A stretch of 64,000 nt of DNA from Salinicola aestuarinus (GTDB taxonomy: Bacteria; Pseudomonadota; Gammaproteobacteria; Pseudomonadales; Halomonadaceae), in NCBI RefSeq assembly GCF_003206645.1, contig NZ_PZJP01000001.1:255940-319939 (forward strand). The letters run 5' to 3'. A model generated the notes under the pieces. The model searched no databases. It was not told where the DNA came from and saw only the letters and a list, made by a program, of their open reading frames with translations. Within the stretch, counting starts at the first letter, position 1. The number at the start of each line of letters is the position of its first letter. This document shows positions 10,183 to 18,545 of this stretch, piece by piece. Made by a program: the position numbers and the translations under genes.

Positions 10183-10210
10183 TAACGGGCGACAACCTCG
10201 AGACCCGTTA
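10183..10210. promoter_or_regulatory. candidate operator between lldD and the Ldh_2 gene
   Basis: TAACGGG (10183-10189) and CCCGTTA (10204-10210) make a perfect 7-bp inverted repeat with a 14-bp spacer in the 299-bp divergent region. Size and symmetry suit a dimeric repressor such as a FadR-type GntR protein, but the regulator is unknown. Nothing else was recognised in this spacer. Confidence 0.35.
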
Positions 10211-10288
10211 CCCTGTCTCGCCACGCCGCTGGCGATGCCTGTGGCGCCGACGCCATGCCCTCCCGTTCCATGCCATCCCGAGTGCTTC

Positions 10289-11299
10289 ATGTCCGAGACC
10301 GTCACCCTCACGCTTTCAGAGGCCGACTCGCTGAGCCGGCGCATTCTGGCCGACGCCGGCTTCAGCGACGCCCATGCCGAGGCGATCACCCGCAGCGTCG
10401 TCGCCGCCCAGCGCGACGAGTGCCACTCCCACGGGCTCTATCGGCTGCTCGGCTGCGTGGAGGCGGCGCGCAAGGGCGCCCTCGAGACGCGTCTCGCCCC
10501 CGAGGTGATCGATCAGGCTCCCGGGATCGTGCGCATCGACGCCCGGCACGGCTGTTCGCTGCTCGCCTTCGAGCAGGGCAAGGCCGCGCTCCAGGCCAAG
10601 GCGGCGCAGAACGGCATCGCCGTGCTCGCGATCAACCGCTGCTTTCACTTTTCCGCGCTCTGGTCCGAGGTCGAGGCACTAGCAGAACTGGGGCTCGCGG
10701 CCATCGCCATGAACCCGACGCAGGCCTTCGTCGCCCCCGCCGGCGGCGTGCAGGCGCTGCTGGGGACCAACCCGTTCGCTTTCGCCTGGCCGCGCCCGGG
10801 CGCACACCCCTACGTCTTCGACTTCGCCACCAGCGTCGCCGCCCGCGGCGAGATCGAGCTTCACCAGCGCGCCGGTGACGCGATCCCCGAGGGCTGGGCC
10901 GTGGCTCGCGACGGCGCCCCCACCAACGACCCGACCGCCGCTCTCGAGGGTGCCATGCTGCCCTTCGGCGGCCACAAGGGCTCGGCGCTCTCGACCATGA
11001 TCGAGCTGCTCGCAGGCCCGCTGATCGACGACGCATTGAGCTTCGAGACTCAAGCCGCCAACGACGCCGGCACCGGCCGACCGCATCACGGCGAGCTGAT
11101 CATCGCGCTGTCGCCGAAGGCCTTTCTCGGCGAGCGCACTGACGGCCAGCTCGATCACGCCGAGCGGCTCTTCGAGCGAATTCTCGACCAAGGCGCACGG
11201 CTGCCCTCCCAGCGCCGGTTCGAAGCACGGGAACGCAGCCACCAAGCGGGCGTGACGATCCCGGAACCGCTGTATCGGGATCTGGAAGCGCTGACCTAG
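10289..11299 (+). CDS. malate/L-lactate dehydrogenase family (Ldh_2) NAD(P)H-dependent oxidoreductase
   Basis: A 336-residue protein of the Ldh_2 family, whose members reduce 2-oxoacids or cyclic imino acids (malate, sulfolactate, ureidoglycolate, delta-1-piperideine-2-carboxylate). Family marks are the catalytic-region HSHGLYR-like ECHSHGLYRLLG near residue 47, HFSALW near residue 120, LLGTNPFAFAWP near 168, the DFATS strand, and LPFGGHKGSAL near 227. The start MSETVTLTL at 10289 is chosen because the preceding 18 codons are proline-rich and non-conserved. Divergent from lldD and convergent with the betaine-type binding protein. The exact substrate is not readable; an imino-acid reductase role is as likely as a lactate one. 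Confidence 0.85.
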   Translation: MSETVTLTLSEADSLSRRILADAGFSDAHAEAITRSVVAAQRDECHSHGLYRLLGCVEAARKGALETRLAPEVIDQAPGIVRIDARHGCSLLAFEQGKAALQAKAAQNGIAVLAINRCFHFSALWSEVEALAELGLAAIAMNPTQAFVAPAGGVQALLGTNPFAFAWPRPGAHPYVFDFATSVAARGEIELHQRAGDAIPEGWAVARDGAPTNDPTAALEGAMLPFGGHKGSALSTMIELLAGPLIDDALSFETQAANDAGTGRPHHGELIIALSPKAFLGERTDGQLDHAERLFERILDQGARLPSQRRFEARERSHQAGVTIPEPLYRDLEALT

Positions 11300-11313
11300 C
11301 GCGGACGCTCAGC

Positions 11314-11386
11314 AAGCGTGAACGCCCGCCAAGCGCTGAGGGAACGCCGGATAAGCGTGAACGCCCCGCCAGCGTTGAGGGAACGC
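11314..11386. repeat. two 34-bp near-identical direct repeats between convergent genes
   Basis: Copy 1 (11314-11347) and copy 2 (11353-11386) share AAGCGTGAACGCC, then AGCGYTGAGGGAACGC, with one base shifted in the middle. They sit 39 bp apart in the gap between the Ldh_2 stop and the stop codon of the binding-protein gene. Each unit can fold on itself, so they may act in transcript ending or be a small repetitive extragenic element. Confidence 0.7.
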
Positions 11387-12249
11387 TAGGCGTCGTCGCC
11401 GGCGGCGAGCCAGCCGTCGACCTGATCGCGGTTGGCATCGAGCCAGGTTTGCGCACCGTCGACCGGGTCGCCCACGGATTCTATCTCCGACATCAGCTCG
11501 CCGAGACTCTCGTCGCTCATGTGCCAAGCGTCGAGCACCGCCGTCAGCCAGGGGTCGTCGGCAGCGAACCCTTCGCGGGAGAACCAGTAGATGGTATCGC
11601 CGTCGCCATAGACCTTCTCCGGGTCGTCGAGATACTTGAGATCGTAATCGGCAAACGCCCAGTGCGGATTCCACAGCGTAACCACGATCGGTTCTTGGTT
11701 CGCGTAGGCGCTGCCGAGCGCCGACATCATCGCCGGTTCCGAGCTGTTTACCTGCTCAAGCGGCAGTTCGTAGGTCTCGATGGCGTCGTCGGTCATGCCG
11801 GCGATCGCCGACCCCGGGTCGATGCCCAGAATGGTCGGACGGCCCTGATACTCGAACTCGTCGGCACGCTCGCCAAGTTCACCGATGCTGTCGATATCGA
11901 CGTAGCTCGGCACCACCAGTCCCAGGCCGGTGCGGTCGTACCAGGCGTCGTGAACCTCGAGCGTCTCCTTGTAGGGTGCGAGAAACGCCTTGTCGGTATA
12001 CGGCAGCCACAGCTCGAGCGACAGGTCGATATCGTCCGCGGCCATCCCGGCGAAGAGTGCACTCTTGCCGACGTTGGCAAGCTCGATGTCGTAGTCGTGA
12101 TTCTCGAGCACGAGCTTCCACAGATTGGCGACGGCGATGTTCTCCGCCCAGTTGTTGGTGCCGAGCGTCAGCGATTTGTCCTGCGCCTCGGCCACGCCCG
12201 TCGTGGCCAGAAGCGCCCCGACGATCCAAGGGGTCACGGTCGCTTTCAT
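11386..12249 (-). CDS. glycine betaine/choline-type ABC substrate-binding protein (OpuAC family)
   Basis: A 287-residue periplasmic binding protein. A signal peptide (1-22, ending GVAEA|QDKSL) is followed by the OpuAC fold, recognisable in TLGTNNWAENIAVANLW and DIDLSLELWLPY, with many Trp and Tyr residues of the kind that cage quaternary ammonium ligands. AAGGAG lies eight bases before the ATG at 12249. No permease or ATPase gene is adjacent, so it must either serve a transporter encoded elsewhere or be an orphan. An RpiR-type regulator is directly upstream on the same strand (83 bp). The ligand could be betaine, choline, carnitine or proline betaine. Confidence 0.88.
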   Translation of the reverse strand: MKATVTPWIVGALLATTGVAEAQDKSLTLGTNNWAENIAVANLWKLVLENHDYDIELANVGKSALFAGMAADDIDLSLELWLPYTDKAFLAPYKETLEVHDAWYDRTGLGLVVPSYVDIDSIGELGERADEFEYQGRPTILGIDPGSAIAGMTDDAIETYELPLEQVNSSEPAMMSALGSAYANQEPIVVTLWNPHWAFADYDLKYLDDPEKVYGDGDTIYWFSREGFAADDPWLTAVLDAWHMSDESLGELMSEIESVGDPVDGAQTWLDANRDQVDGWLAAGDDA

Positions 12250-12332
12250 CTGCATCGCTCCTTTATCGTGTTGTATTCGGATCATGCTGTTTACCTACCG
12301 CCACCGAGCCTGACTAACCTGCACGGCAGAGC

Positions 12333-13238
12333 TCACTCCCGGCGATCGCTGCCGTGAGTCGACTCGACGAAGGTATCGAGATGCGCCAGCTGTTCATCCA
12401 TCGACGCGAGCCCGGCTCGGGTCGTCTCGGTATCGGCTTCCGCCAATAGAGCGCACAGCGCCTCGGAGACGGCGAGCGCGGGCGTAAGGGTATGAAAGAA
12501 GCTATCGCCGCCCGTCGGACAGACGAGGACCTGCTCGGCGAAAGTGGCCAGTGGCGAGACGGGGCTGTCGGTCACGGCGATCACGCGACAGCCTCGCTCG
12601 CGCGCCCAACGGACGAGTGCCAGCGTGTCGGCGGTGTAGGGATGGACTGAAAATGCCAGCAGTACGTCTCCGGGCTGAGCTCGACTCAAGGCGTCACCGC
12701 CAGTGCCACCCGGGGCGTCGAGATGCACCGAACGCTCGCCGAGCAGCGACAGCACGTAGTGAAAATGCCAAGCCAAGGCATGACATGAGCGGCGCCCCAG
12801 CACGTAAACACGACGCGTCCCCGCGAGCAGCGCCGCGCTATTGCCGATCGCTTCAAGCATCTCCGGGGCACGTAGCCGCTCGAGCTGGTCGCCGAGGGAC
12901 CCCAGCCGTCGATCGGCTCGCGACGCAGCGCTCCCCCCGGCCGCGTCCCGCGACGCCAGGCCGGCCGCGAATCCACGTCGGCGTGGCTCCTGGCCGCCAA
13001 GACGCACCGCCTGGGCGTAGCCGTCGCGCAGCTCTTCATATCCTGCCAGCCCCAGAAACTTCGCCAGTCGCGTCATCGTCGCCGGCTTCACACCGGCGTG
13101 GCGCGCCAGCTCGCGCATCGATACCAGCGCCACCTCGTCCGGATGCTCGAGAATATACCGCGCCGCTTGGCGCAACTGGGGCGACATCGTCTCGAAACTG
13201 GCAACGATCGATTCTCGCAGCGTCTCTCTATCGACCAT
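12333..13238 (-). CDS. RpiR/MurR family transcriptional regulator
   Basis: A 301-residue regulator. The N-terminal HTH_6 domain (about 5-80) shows SPQLRQAARYILEHPDEVALVSMRELARHAGVKPATMTRLAKFLGL. The C-terminal SIS domain (about 120-270), the sugar-phosphate-type effector pocket, shows GRRSCHALAWHFHY, then DVLLAFSVHPYT and VIAVTDSPVSPLA. The latter serine-rich loops usually bind phosphosugars, but relatives control amino-acid and amine use. It is upstream of the binding protein and divergent from a class III aminotransferase, so it may sense an amine or its product and control both sides. Confidence 0.9.
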   Translation of the reverse strand: MVDRETLRESIVASFETMSPQLRQAARYILEHPDEVALVSMRELARHAGVKPATMTRLAKFLGLAGYEELRDGYAQAVRLGGQEPRRRGFAAGLASRDAAGGSAASRADRRLGSLGDQLERLRAPEMLEAIGNSAALLAGTRRVYVLGRRSCHALAWHFHYVLSLLGERSVHLDAPGGTGGDALSRAQPGDVLLAFSVHPYTADTLALVRWARERGCRVIAVTDSPVSPLATFAEQVLVCPTGGDSFFHTLTPALAVSEALCALLAEADTETTRAGLASMDEQLAHLDTFVESTHGSDRRE

Positions 13239-13351
13239 TCATCGTCTCCTCGAACCCGCCGACCGGTCTTGCGTTTCGATCCTCGGCGGTCACTGTGCCG
13301 TCGCCCGTGGCATCGACCACGAGTTCGCGTCGCCAAGGTCGAGGATGAAAC

Positions 13352-13397
13352 ACATATGATTTATTTGGATCTTATTAACACATAGAGATTCATATGT
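13352..13397. promoter_or_regulatory. AT-rich divergent control region with 8-bp inverted repeat
   Basis: ACATATGA (13352-13359) and TCATATGT (13390-13397) flank an AT-rich 30-bp core in the RpiR/aminotransferase intergenic region. The right arm ends eight bases before the aminotransferase ATG. A repressor bound here could block both genes; RpiR itself is the obvious candidate. Confidence 0.4.
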
Positions 13398-13404
13398 TGC
13401 AAAG

Positions 13405-14784
13405 ATGTCGGCGTTCCCTCATCGTCGACCGTATCCCGCGCCTTCGGAGCCTTCGCCCGTGTCCCGTATTCTGCATCGCCGCATCGACGCTTCCCTGCCC
13501 CACGCCGTGAGTGCCGAAGGGGTCACCATCACCGCCGCTGACGGCAAGCGCTATCTCGACGGCTCCGGCGGCGCGGCGGTCACCAGCGTGGGGCACGGCC
13601 ACCCGGAGGTGCTCGCGGCCATGCGCGAGCAGCTCGACCGCCTCTGCTACGCCCACACGGCGTTTTTCACTACCGAGGCGGCAGAGTCCCTCGCCGAGCG
13701 GCTGGTCGAACTCGCGCCCGGCGGGCTGAATCACGTCTATCTCGTCTCCGGCGGTTCGGAGGCGGTGGAAGCGGCGCTGAAGATGGCGCGGCAGTACTGC
13801 GTCGAAATCGGCGAACCTGCCAGGCGCCATATCATCGCCCGACGTCAGAGCTACCACGGCAATACGCTCGGCGCGCTCGCGACCGGCGGCAACGCGCTGC
13901 GTCGGGCGCCGTTCGAGCCGCTGCTGCCGGAAACGCACCACGTCTCGCCCTGCTACGCCTATCGCGATCAGCGCGATGGCGAAATGCCCGAGGCCTACGC
14001 CGCCCGCCTCGCCGAAGAGCTGGAAGCCGAGATTCTCGCCCTCGGCGCCGAGAACGTGATGGCGTTCGTCGCCGAGCCGGTGGTGGGGGCGACGCTCGGC
14101 GCCGTGACCGCCACCGCGGACTATTTCCGGCGCGTGCGCCGGATCTGCGACCAACACGGCGTACTGCTGATCCTCGACGAAGTGATGTGCGGGATGGGGC
14201 GTACCGGCAGCGTCTTCGCCTGCGAGCAGGAGGGCGTCACGCCGGATATCGTCACCATCGCCAAGGGTCTCGGCGGCGGCTATCAGCCGATCGGCGCGGT
14301 CATGCTCTCCGAGCGGATCTTCGACGCCTTCGCTGGCGGTTCGGGGTTCTTCCAGCACGGGCATACCTACCTCGGTCACCCGATGGCTGCCGCGGCGGCG
14401 AACAAGGTGGTGGAGATCATCGCCCGGCCCGACACGCTCGCCAACGTGAATGCCATGGGCGAGCGGCTGCAGCGCGGGCTCGAGCAGGCGCTCGGCGATT
14501 CGCCCCACGTCGGCGATATCCGCGGCCGCGGGCTCTTTCGCGGTATCGAGCTGGTCGCCGACCGCGAGACCAAGACGCCCTTCGACCCGGCACGCAGGCT
14601 TCACGCGCGGATCAAGGCCGAGGCGATGGCGCGAGGGCTGATCTGCTACCCCGCCGGCGGCACCCTCGACGGCGTGCGTGGCGACCATGTCCTGCTCGCA
14701 CCGCCCTACGTCATCGGCGCTGCCGACATCGATCGGATCGTCGAACGCCTCACCGATGCCATCCACGCCGCGATCGGCAAGTGA
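13405..14784 (+). CDS. class III pyridoxal-phosphate aminotransferase
   Basis: A 459-residue fold-type I aminotransferase of the omega-amino/GABA class. Motifs are YLDGSGGAAVTSVGHGHPE near the N-terminus, VSGGSEAVEAALKMAR (phosphate-binding), RQSYHGNT, the cofactor Asp in ILDEVMCGMGRTG (near residue 258), and the Schiff-base Lys in IAKGLGGGYQPIGA (near 287). The ATG at 13405 has a poor ribosome site; GTG at 13459 (VSRILHR) would start nearer to where homologues begin. It is divergent from RpiR and 43 bp upstream of a carboxymuconolactone-decarboxylase-like gene, probably co-transcribed. The amine donor is unknown. Confidence 0.9.
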   Translation: MSAFPHRRPYPAPSEPSPVSRILHRRIDASLPHAVSAEGVTITAADGKRYLDGSGGAAVTSVGHGHPEVLAAMREQLDRLCYAHTAFFTTEAAESLAERLVELAPGGLNHVYLVSGGSEAVEAALKMARQYCVEIGEPARRHIIARRQSYHGNTLGALATGGNALRRAPFEPLLPETHHVSPCYAYRDQRDGEMPEAYAARLAEELEAEILALGAENVMAFVAEPVVGATLGAVTATADYFRRVRRICDQHGVLLILDEVMCGMGRTGSVFACEQEGVTPDIVTIAKGLGGGYQPIGAVMLSERIFDAFAGGSGFFQHGHTYLGHPMAAAAANKVVEIIARPDTLANVNAMGERLQRGLEQALGDSPHVGDIRGRGLFRGIELVADRETKTPFDPARRLHARIKAEAMARGLICYPAGGTLDGVRGDHVLLAPPYVIGAADIDRIVERLTDAIHAAIGK

Positions 14785-14827
14785 CACCGGAATTCCGTCT
14801 TGTGCCACCCGTACTGGAGCGCCGCCA

Positions 14828-15400
14828 ATGACCGCCCCCCGCCATGACTCCCCCTGTCCACCGCTGGCCGACGCCGACTGGCCGGAGACGATCGCCGATC
14901 TGCGCGCGGGCTTCGCCGGCTCGCTCAACGTCTACCGCACCATGGCGCACCGCCCTTCGCTGCTCAAAGCCTGGGCACCGCTGCGCCGCCATCTGGTCGA
15001 GGCCAACGCCTTGGGTCCGGCGCTCAGCGAAGTCGCCATCCTGCGCGCCGGCCACCGGCTGCAGTCCGCCTACGAGTGGGCGCACCACGTCAGCCGCGCC
15101 CGCCAGCTCGGCTTCGACGACGCCCGGATCGAATCGATTCGTCACATACCGCAAGGGACGGACGCCCTGATCGTCGGCGCCGTGGATGCCCTGCTCGACC
15201 GTCACGCCCTCGGCCCCGATCAGGAGGCCGAACTCGCCGACGCCATCGGCCGCGATGCCGTCTTCGACCTGATCGCACTGGTCGGTTTTTACTCGGTGCT
15301 GGGCGCACTGCTCGAGACCTACGCCACACCGCTCGATGAGCGCATTCAGCAAGAAGCAGAGGGGGCGCCGGCGCTTTTTGCGCTTGCCACCGCTCTGTAA
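14828..15400 (+). CDS. carboxymuconolactone decarboxylase/AhpD-like protein
   Basis: A 190-residue all-helical protein with the CMD fold. The core reads EVAILRAGHRLQSAYEWAHH (about residues 65-84), the E-x-W-x-x-H version of the active-site helix. There is no CxxC, so it is not a peroxidase like AhpD. GFYSVLGALLETY near 160 is the typical last helix. The start at 14828 fits the end of the aminotransferase reading frame (43-bp gap). Relatives without cysteines are often encoded beside oxidoreductases or transaminases with no assigned reaction. Confidence 0.82.
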   Translation: MTAPRHDSPCPPLADADWPETIADLRAGFAGSLNVYRTMAHRPSLLKAWAPLRRHLVEANALGPALSEVAILRAGHRLQSAYEWAHHVSRARQLGFDDARIESIRHIPQGTDALIVGAVDALLDRHALGPDQEAELADAIGRDAVFDLIALVGFYSVLGALLETYATPLDERIQQEAEGAPALFALATAL

Positions 15401-15475
15401 AACCCAACAGGACACGAAGGTGCCTGCTAGGCGACAAAACACGCGTTTCCTACCGACACGTGACACCTTCGGCGC

Positions 15476-15509
15476 TATCAAACTTCTGTCGTTATCAAAC
15501 CTCTGTCGT
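15476..15509. repeat. 17-bp tandem repeat, two copies
   Basis: TATCAAACTTCTGTCGT (15476-15492) is followed immediately by the same unit with one T-to-C change (15493-15509). It lies in the 264-bp gap before the DUF2835 gene. A pair of protein-binding sites is possible; otherwise the spacer shows nothing clear. Confidence 0.75.
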
Positions 15510-15664
15510 TGCGCCGACGGACGGGCCCCGTGCTCGGCCGTGGATCCGCGAGACGACAACCTTCCCAGGCCACCACCATGGTCGAATAGCCGGCCACACC
15601 GCACGCTTTAAAGTCGAGTGAGCGCCCGCCGATAGTTCCAGGATGATCTCTACCGAAGACCGCC

Positions 15665-15895
15665 ATGCCCCACGTCGACATTTCACTCTCGCTGACGCTC
15701 GATGAGTGCCGTCACTACTACGCCGGCCACGCCGACTGGATCGATGCGCGAAGCCTCGATGGCCGCCGCGTGCGCTTTCCCGCGCGGGCGCTGCACCGCA
15801 TCGTCGGGCCGGAGGGGGTGCACGGGGTGTATCGGCTGGTATTCGATGAGACAGGCCGATTTGAAAAGCTGTATGGCTTGGGGAACCTGAGATAA
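15665..15895 (+). CDS. DUF2835 family small protein
   Basis: A 76-residue protein. It opens with a hydrophobic-alternating strand HVDISLSLTLDECRHYYAG, continues with RRVRFPARALHRIV and ends GVHGVYRLVFDETGRFEKL. This layout matches the DUF2835 family of short beta-rich gammaproteobacterial proteins of unknown role. The start at 15665 agrees with family length of about 70-80 residues. It has no obvious partner; a weak TCCC-TTTTT-GGGA hairpin follows its stop. Confidence 0.85.
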   Translation: MPHVDISLSLTLDECRHYYAGHADWIDARSLDGRRVRFPARALHRIVGPEGVHGVYRLVFDETGRFEKLYGLGNLR

Positions 15896-16311
15896 TCCCT
15901 TTTTGGGAGAACCATAGCGAAACAAGCAAGAGTATTGATTGCCAATTGAGCACTCGAACCCCCAAAGCGATAGGGCGTTTGAGCACCCAGAGTCCAGAAA
16001 ACACCACCAGAGAGTCATAACTTATAGGTTACAGCGATAAATCCCGGTTTGACGGGATGCACTTTGACTATCAGTGGGCAAACAACCGCAAAACCAAACG
16101 TTGGTTATCGCTGAAATCTGCGTGTCAGCTATTACTGTTTTCACCTTCCTCTTAATCGCACCGATTTAAACAATTGGGATGTTATTCGAAAGAAAGAATC
16201 CGACCGCAGGGTTTACCCCTCCCCCAAGACATCCCCTGCCCAAACCCGGATAATGGCCGCCATTCGGCTCGCGCTTGCGCAGCCCTGCCACTTGCCAACC
16301 CGGTCTACCCT
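15896..16311. other. AT-rich non-coding spacer upstream of ycaO
   Basis: About 330 bp after the DUF2835 gene are distinctly AT-richer than the surroundings and contain no convincing gene on either strand. It holds a nested inverted-repeat structure at 16033-16112 (listed separately) and probably the ycaO promoter. The last 60 bp return to host-like composition. Confidence 0.6.
16033..16112. repeat. nested inverted-repeat structure (possible structured RNA)
   Basis: AGCGATAA (16033-16040) pairs with TTATCGCT (16105-16112). Inside lie two perfect hairpins: ATCCCG with CGGGAT (16041-16058, loop GTTTGA) and AACCAA with TTGGTT (16092-16106, loop ACG). The last hairpin overlaps the outer arm by two bases, so the folds are partly alternative. 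Function unknown. Confidence 0.5.
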
Positions 16312-18510
16312 ATGGAAATCAAGGTCAACTATCTCGACAACCTGCGCCAGGAGGCGAAGTTCGACGACTTCACGGTGCTCACCGACCAGCCGATCCGCTA
16401 CAAGGGCGACGGCTCGGCACCGGGGCCGTTCGACTACTTCCTCGCCTCCACGGTGCTCTGCGCGGCCTACTTCGTGCGGGTCTACTGCAACGCTCGCGAG
16501 ATTCCCACCGAGAACATAAGGCTTTCGCAGAACAACATCGTCGATCCTGAGAACCGCTACAACCAGATCTTCCGCATTCAGGTCGAGCTGCCGGCGGAGA
16601 TCTCGGACAAGGACCGCACCGGCATTCTGCGCTCCATCGAGCGCTGCTCGGTCAAGCGGGTGATCCAGAACAACCCCGAGTTCCAGATCGAGGCGGTGGA
16701 CAACATCGACGAGGACGCCCAGGCGCTGCTGATGGGCGGCGCACTCGACAAGGACGGCGGCGAGGGCGACGGAACCTGGATCGAGGGCAAGGACTTGCCG
16801 CTGGAGCAGACCATCGCCAACATGACCGGCATCCTCGAGCGGCTCGGCATGAAGATCGAGATCGCCTCCTGGCGCAACATCGTGCCCCACGTCTGGTCGC
16901 TGCACATTCGCGATGCGGCGTCGCCGATGTGCTTCACCAACGGCAAGGGCGTGACCAAGGAGGCCGCGCTCTGCTCGGCACTGGGCGAATTCATCGAGCG
17001 CCTCTCGTGCAACTTCTTCTATAACGACCAGTTCTTCGGCCGCGAGATCGCCGATGCCGAGTTCGTCCACTATCCCAACGAGCGCTGGTTCCAGCCAGGG
17101 CCGAACGATGAGCTGCCGGCGGAGATTCTCGACGATCACTGCCGCGCACTCTTCGACCCGGAGGGCGAGCTCAGAGGCTCGCATCTGTTCGATACCAACT
17201 CCGGACGCACCGACCGCGGCATCGTCTCACTGCCGTTCCAGCGCCACTCCGACGGCGAGACGGTGTGGTTCCCGTCGAACCTGATCGAGAATCTGTATCT
17301 CAGCAACGGCATGAGTGCCGGCAACACCATTGCCGAAGCTCAGGTGCAGTGCCTCTCGGAGATCTTCGAGCGGGCGGTGAAGCGCCAGATTCTGGAAGAG
17401 GAGATCGCCCTGCCGGACGTACCGGACGCCGTGCTGGCGCAATACCCGTCTATCAGCGAGGGCGTGAAGGCGCTGGAAGCGCAGGGCTTTCCGGTGCTGG
17501 TGAAGGATGCATCATTAGGCGGGCGCTTCCCGGTCGCCTGCGTGACGCTGATGAATCCGCGTACTGGCGGCGTTTTCGCCTCCTTCGGCGCCCACGCGAG
17601 CCTTTCGGTCGCCATCGAGCGCAGCCTCACCGAGCTGCTGCAGGGGCGCAGCTTCGAAGGCATGGACGACCTGCCGGCACCGACCTTCAACGCCCAGGCA
17701 GTGGCGGAGCCCAACAACTTCGTCGAGCACTTCATCGACTCCTCCGGGGTCGTCTCCTGGCGCTTCTTCAGCGACAGCGCCGATGTCGACTTCGTCGAGT
17801 GGGACTTCTCCGGCACGACCGCGGAAGAGACCGCCAATTTGTTCGGCATCCTCGAAGCGGAGGGGCTGGAAGCCTACGTCGCCATTCATGAAGACCTCGG
17901 CGCGCCGGTCTGTCGCATCCTGGTGCCGGGCTACTCCGAGGTCTATCCGGTGGAGGATCTGGTGTGGGACAACACCAACATGGCGCTCAATTACCGCGAC
18001 GAGATTCTCAACCTGCATGCGCTGGAGGACGAGGCGCTCGCCGACCTGCTCACGCGACTGGAGGAGAGCGAGCTCGACGAGCAGATGAAGATCGTCACGC
18101 TCATCGGCATCGAGTTCGACGACAACACGGTGTGGTCAGAGCTGACCATCGCCGAGCTGAAGCTGTTGATCAGCCTGGCGCTGGGCCAGTACGAGGACGC
18201 GCTGGACCGCGCGCAGATGTTCCTGCAGTTCAACGACAACACCCGCGACCGCGGCCTGTTCTATCAGGCGCTCTCGGCGGTGCTGGAGATCGCACTGGAT
18301 GACGATCTCGACTTCGCGGACTACCAGCGTAACCTCACCCGCATGTTCGGCGAGGAGAAGATCAACGCCGCCGTCGGCTCGGTCAACGGCGACGTGCGCT
18401 TCTACGGCCTCACGCCTACCAACAGCGAACTGGACGGCATCGACCGGCACCAGCGCCTGATCGAGAGCTACAGAAAGCTTCACGCCTGGCGCGCGGCGAA
18501 CGCCCACTGA
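16312..18510 (+). CDS. ycaO: OsmC-YcaO fusion protein (ribosomal S12 methylthiotransferase accessory factor type)
   Basis: A 732-residue fusion. The N-terminal OsmC-like domain (about 1-150) shows PGPFDYFLASTVLCAAYFVRVYC. The YcaO ATP-binding domain (about 190-570) has WSLHIRDAASPMCFTNGKGVTKEAALCSALGEFIERL and AEAQVQCLSEIFERAVKRQI, with the acidic residues that hold Mg-ATP. The C-terminal YcaO_C/TPR-like part runs from about 580 to 732. E. coli YcaO lacks the OsmC part and helps RimO methylthiolate ribosomal protein S12; fused forms occur in other gammaproteobacteria. The start at 16312 is taken from domain similarity; 46 upstream open codons look non-coding. No azole-peptide or rimO gene is nearby. 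Confidence 0.92.
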   Translation: MEIKVNYLDNLRQEAKFDDFTVLTDQPIRYKGDGSAPGPFDYFLASTVLCAAYFVRVYCNAREIPTENIRLSQNNIVDPENRYNQIFRIQVELPAEISDKDRTGILRSIERCSVKRVIQNNPEFQIEAVDNIDEDAQALLMGGALDKDGGEGDGTWIEGKDLPLEQTIANMTGILERLGMKIEIASWRNIVPHVWSLHIRDAASPMCFTNGKGVTKEAALCSALGEFIERLSCNFFYNDQFFGREIADAEFVHYPNERWFQPGPNDELPAEILDDHCRALFDPEGELRGSHLFDTNSGRTDRGIVSLPFQRHSDGETVWFPSNLIENLYLSNGMSAGNTIAEAQVQCLSEIFERAVKRQILEEEIALPDVPDAVLAQYPSISEGVKALEAQGFPVLVKDASLGGRFPVACVTLMNPRTGGVFASFGAHASLSVAIERSLTELLQGRSFEGMDDLPAPTFNAQAVAEPNNFVEHFIDSSGVVSWRFFSDSADVDFVEWDFSGTTAEETANLFGILEAEGLEAYVAIHEDLGAPVCRILVPGYSEVYPVEDLVWDNTNMALNYRDEILNLHALEDEALADLLTRLEESELDEQMKIVTLIGIEFDDNTVWSELTIAELKLLISLALGQYEDALDRAQMFLQFNDNTRDRGLFYQALSAVLEIALDDDLDFADYQRNLTRMFGEEKINAAVGSVNGDVRFYGLTPTNSELDGIDRHQRLIESYRKLHAWRAANAH

Positions 18511-18545
18511 TCTCACGATACGCGCCACCCGGCAACTCGCCGCTC

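Noticed and set aside
13390..14928. 512-codon open frame on the minus strand opposite the aminotransferase
   Set aside because: It is the antisense of a clearly conserved PLP enzyme; the high GC content keeps several frames open, and its translation shows no family features.
15476..15509. CRISPR-like array
   Set aside because: Only two abutting 17-bp copies without spacers; no other regularly spaced repeats were seen in the window.
15683..16018. 111-codon minus-strand ORF overlapping the DUF2835 gene and the AT-rich spacer
   Set aside because: Half of it is antisense to DUF2835, and there is no ribosome site; the remainder shows no family features.
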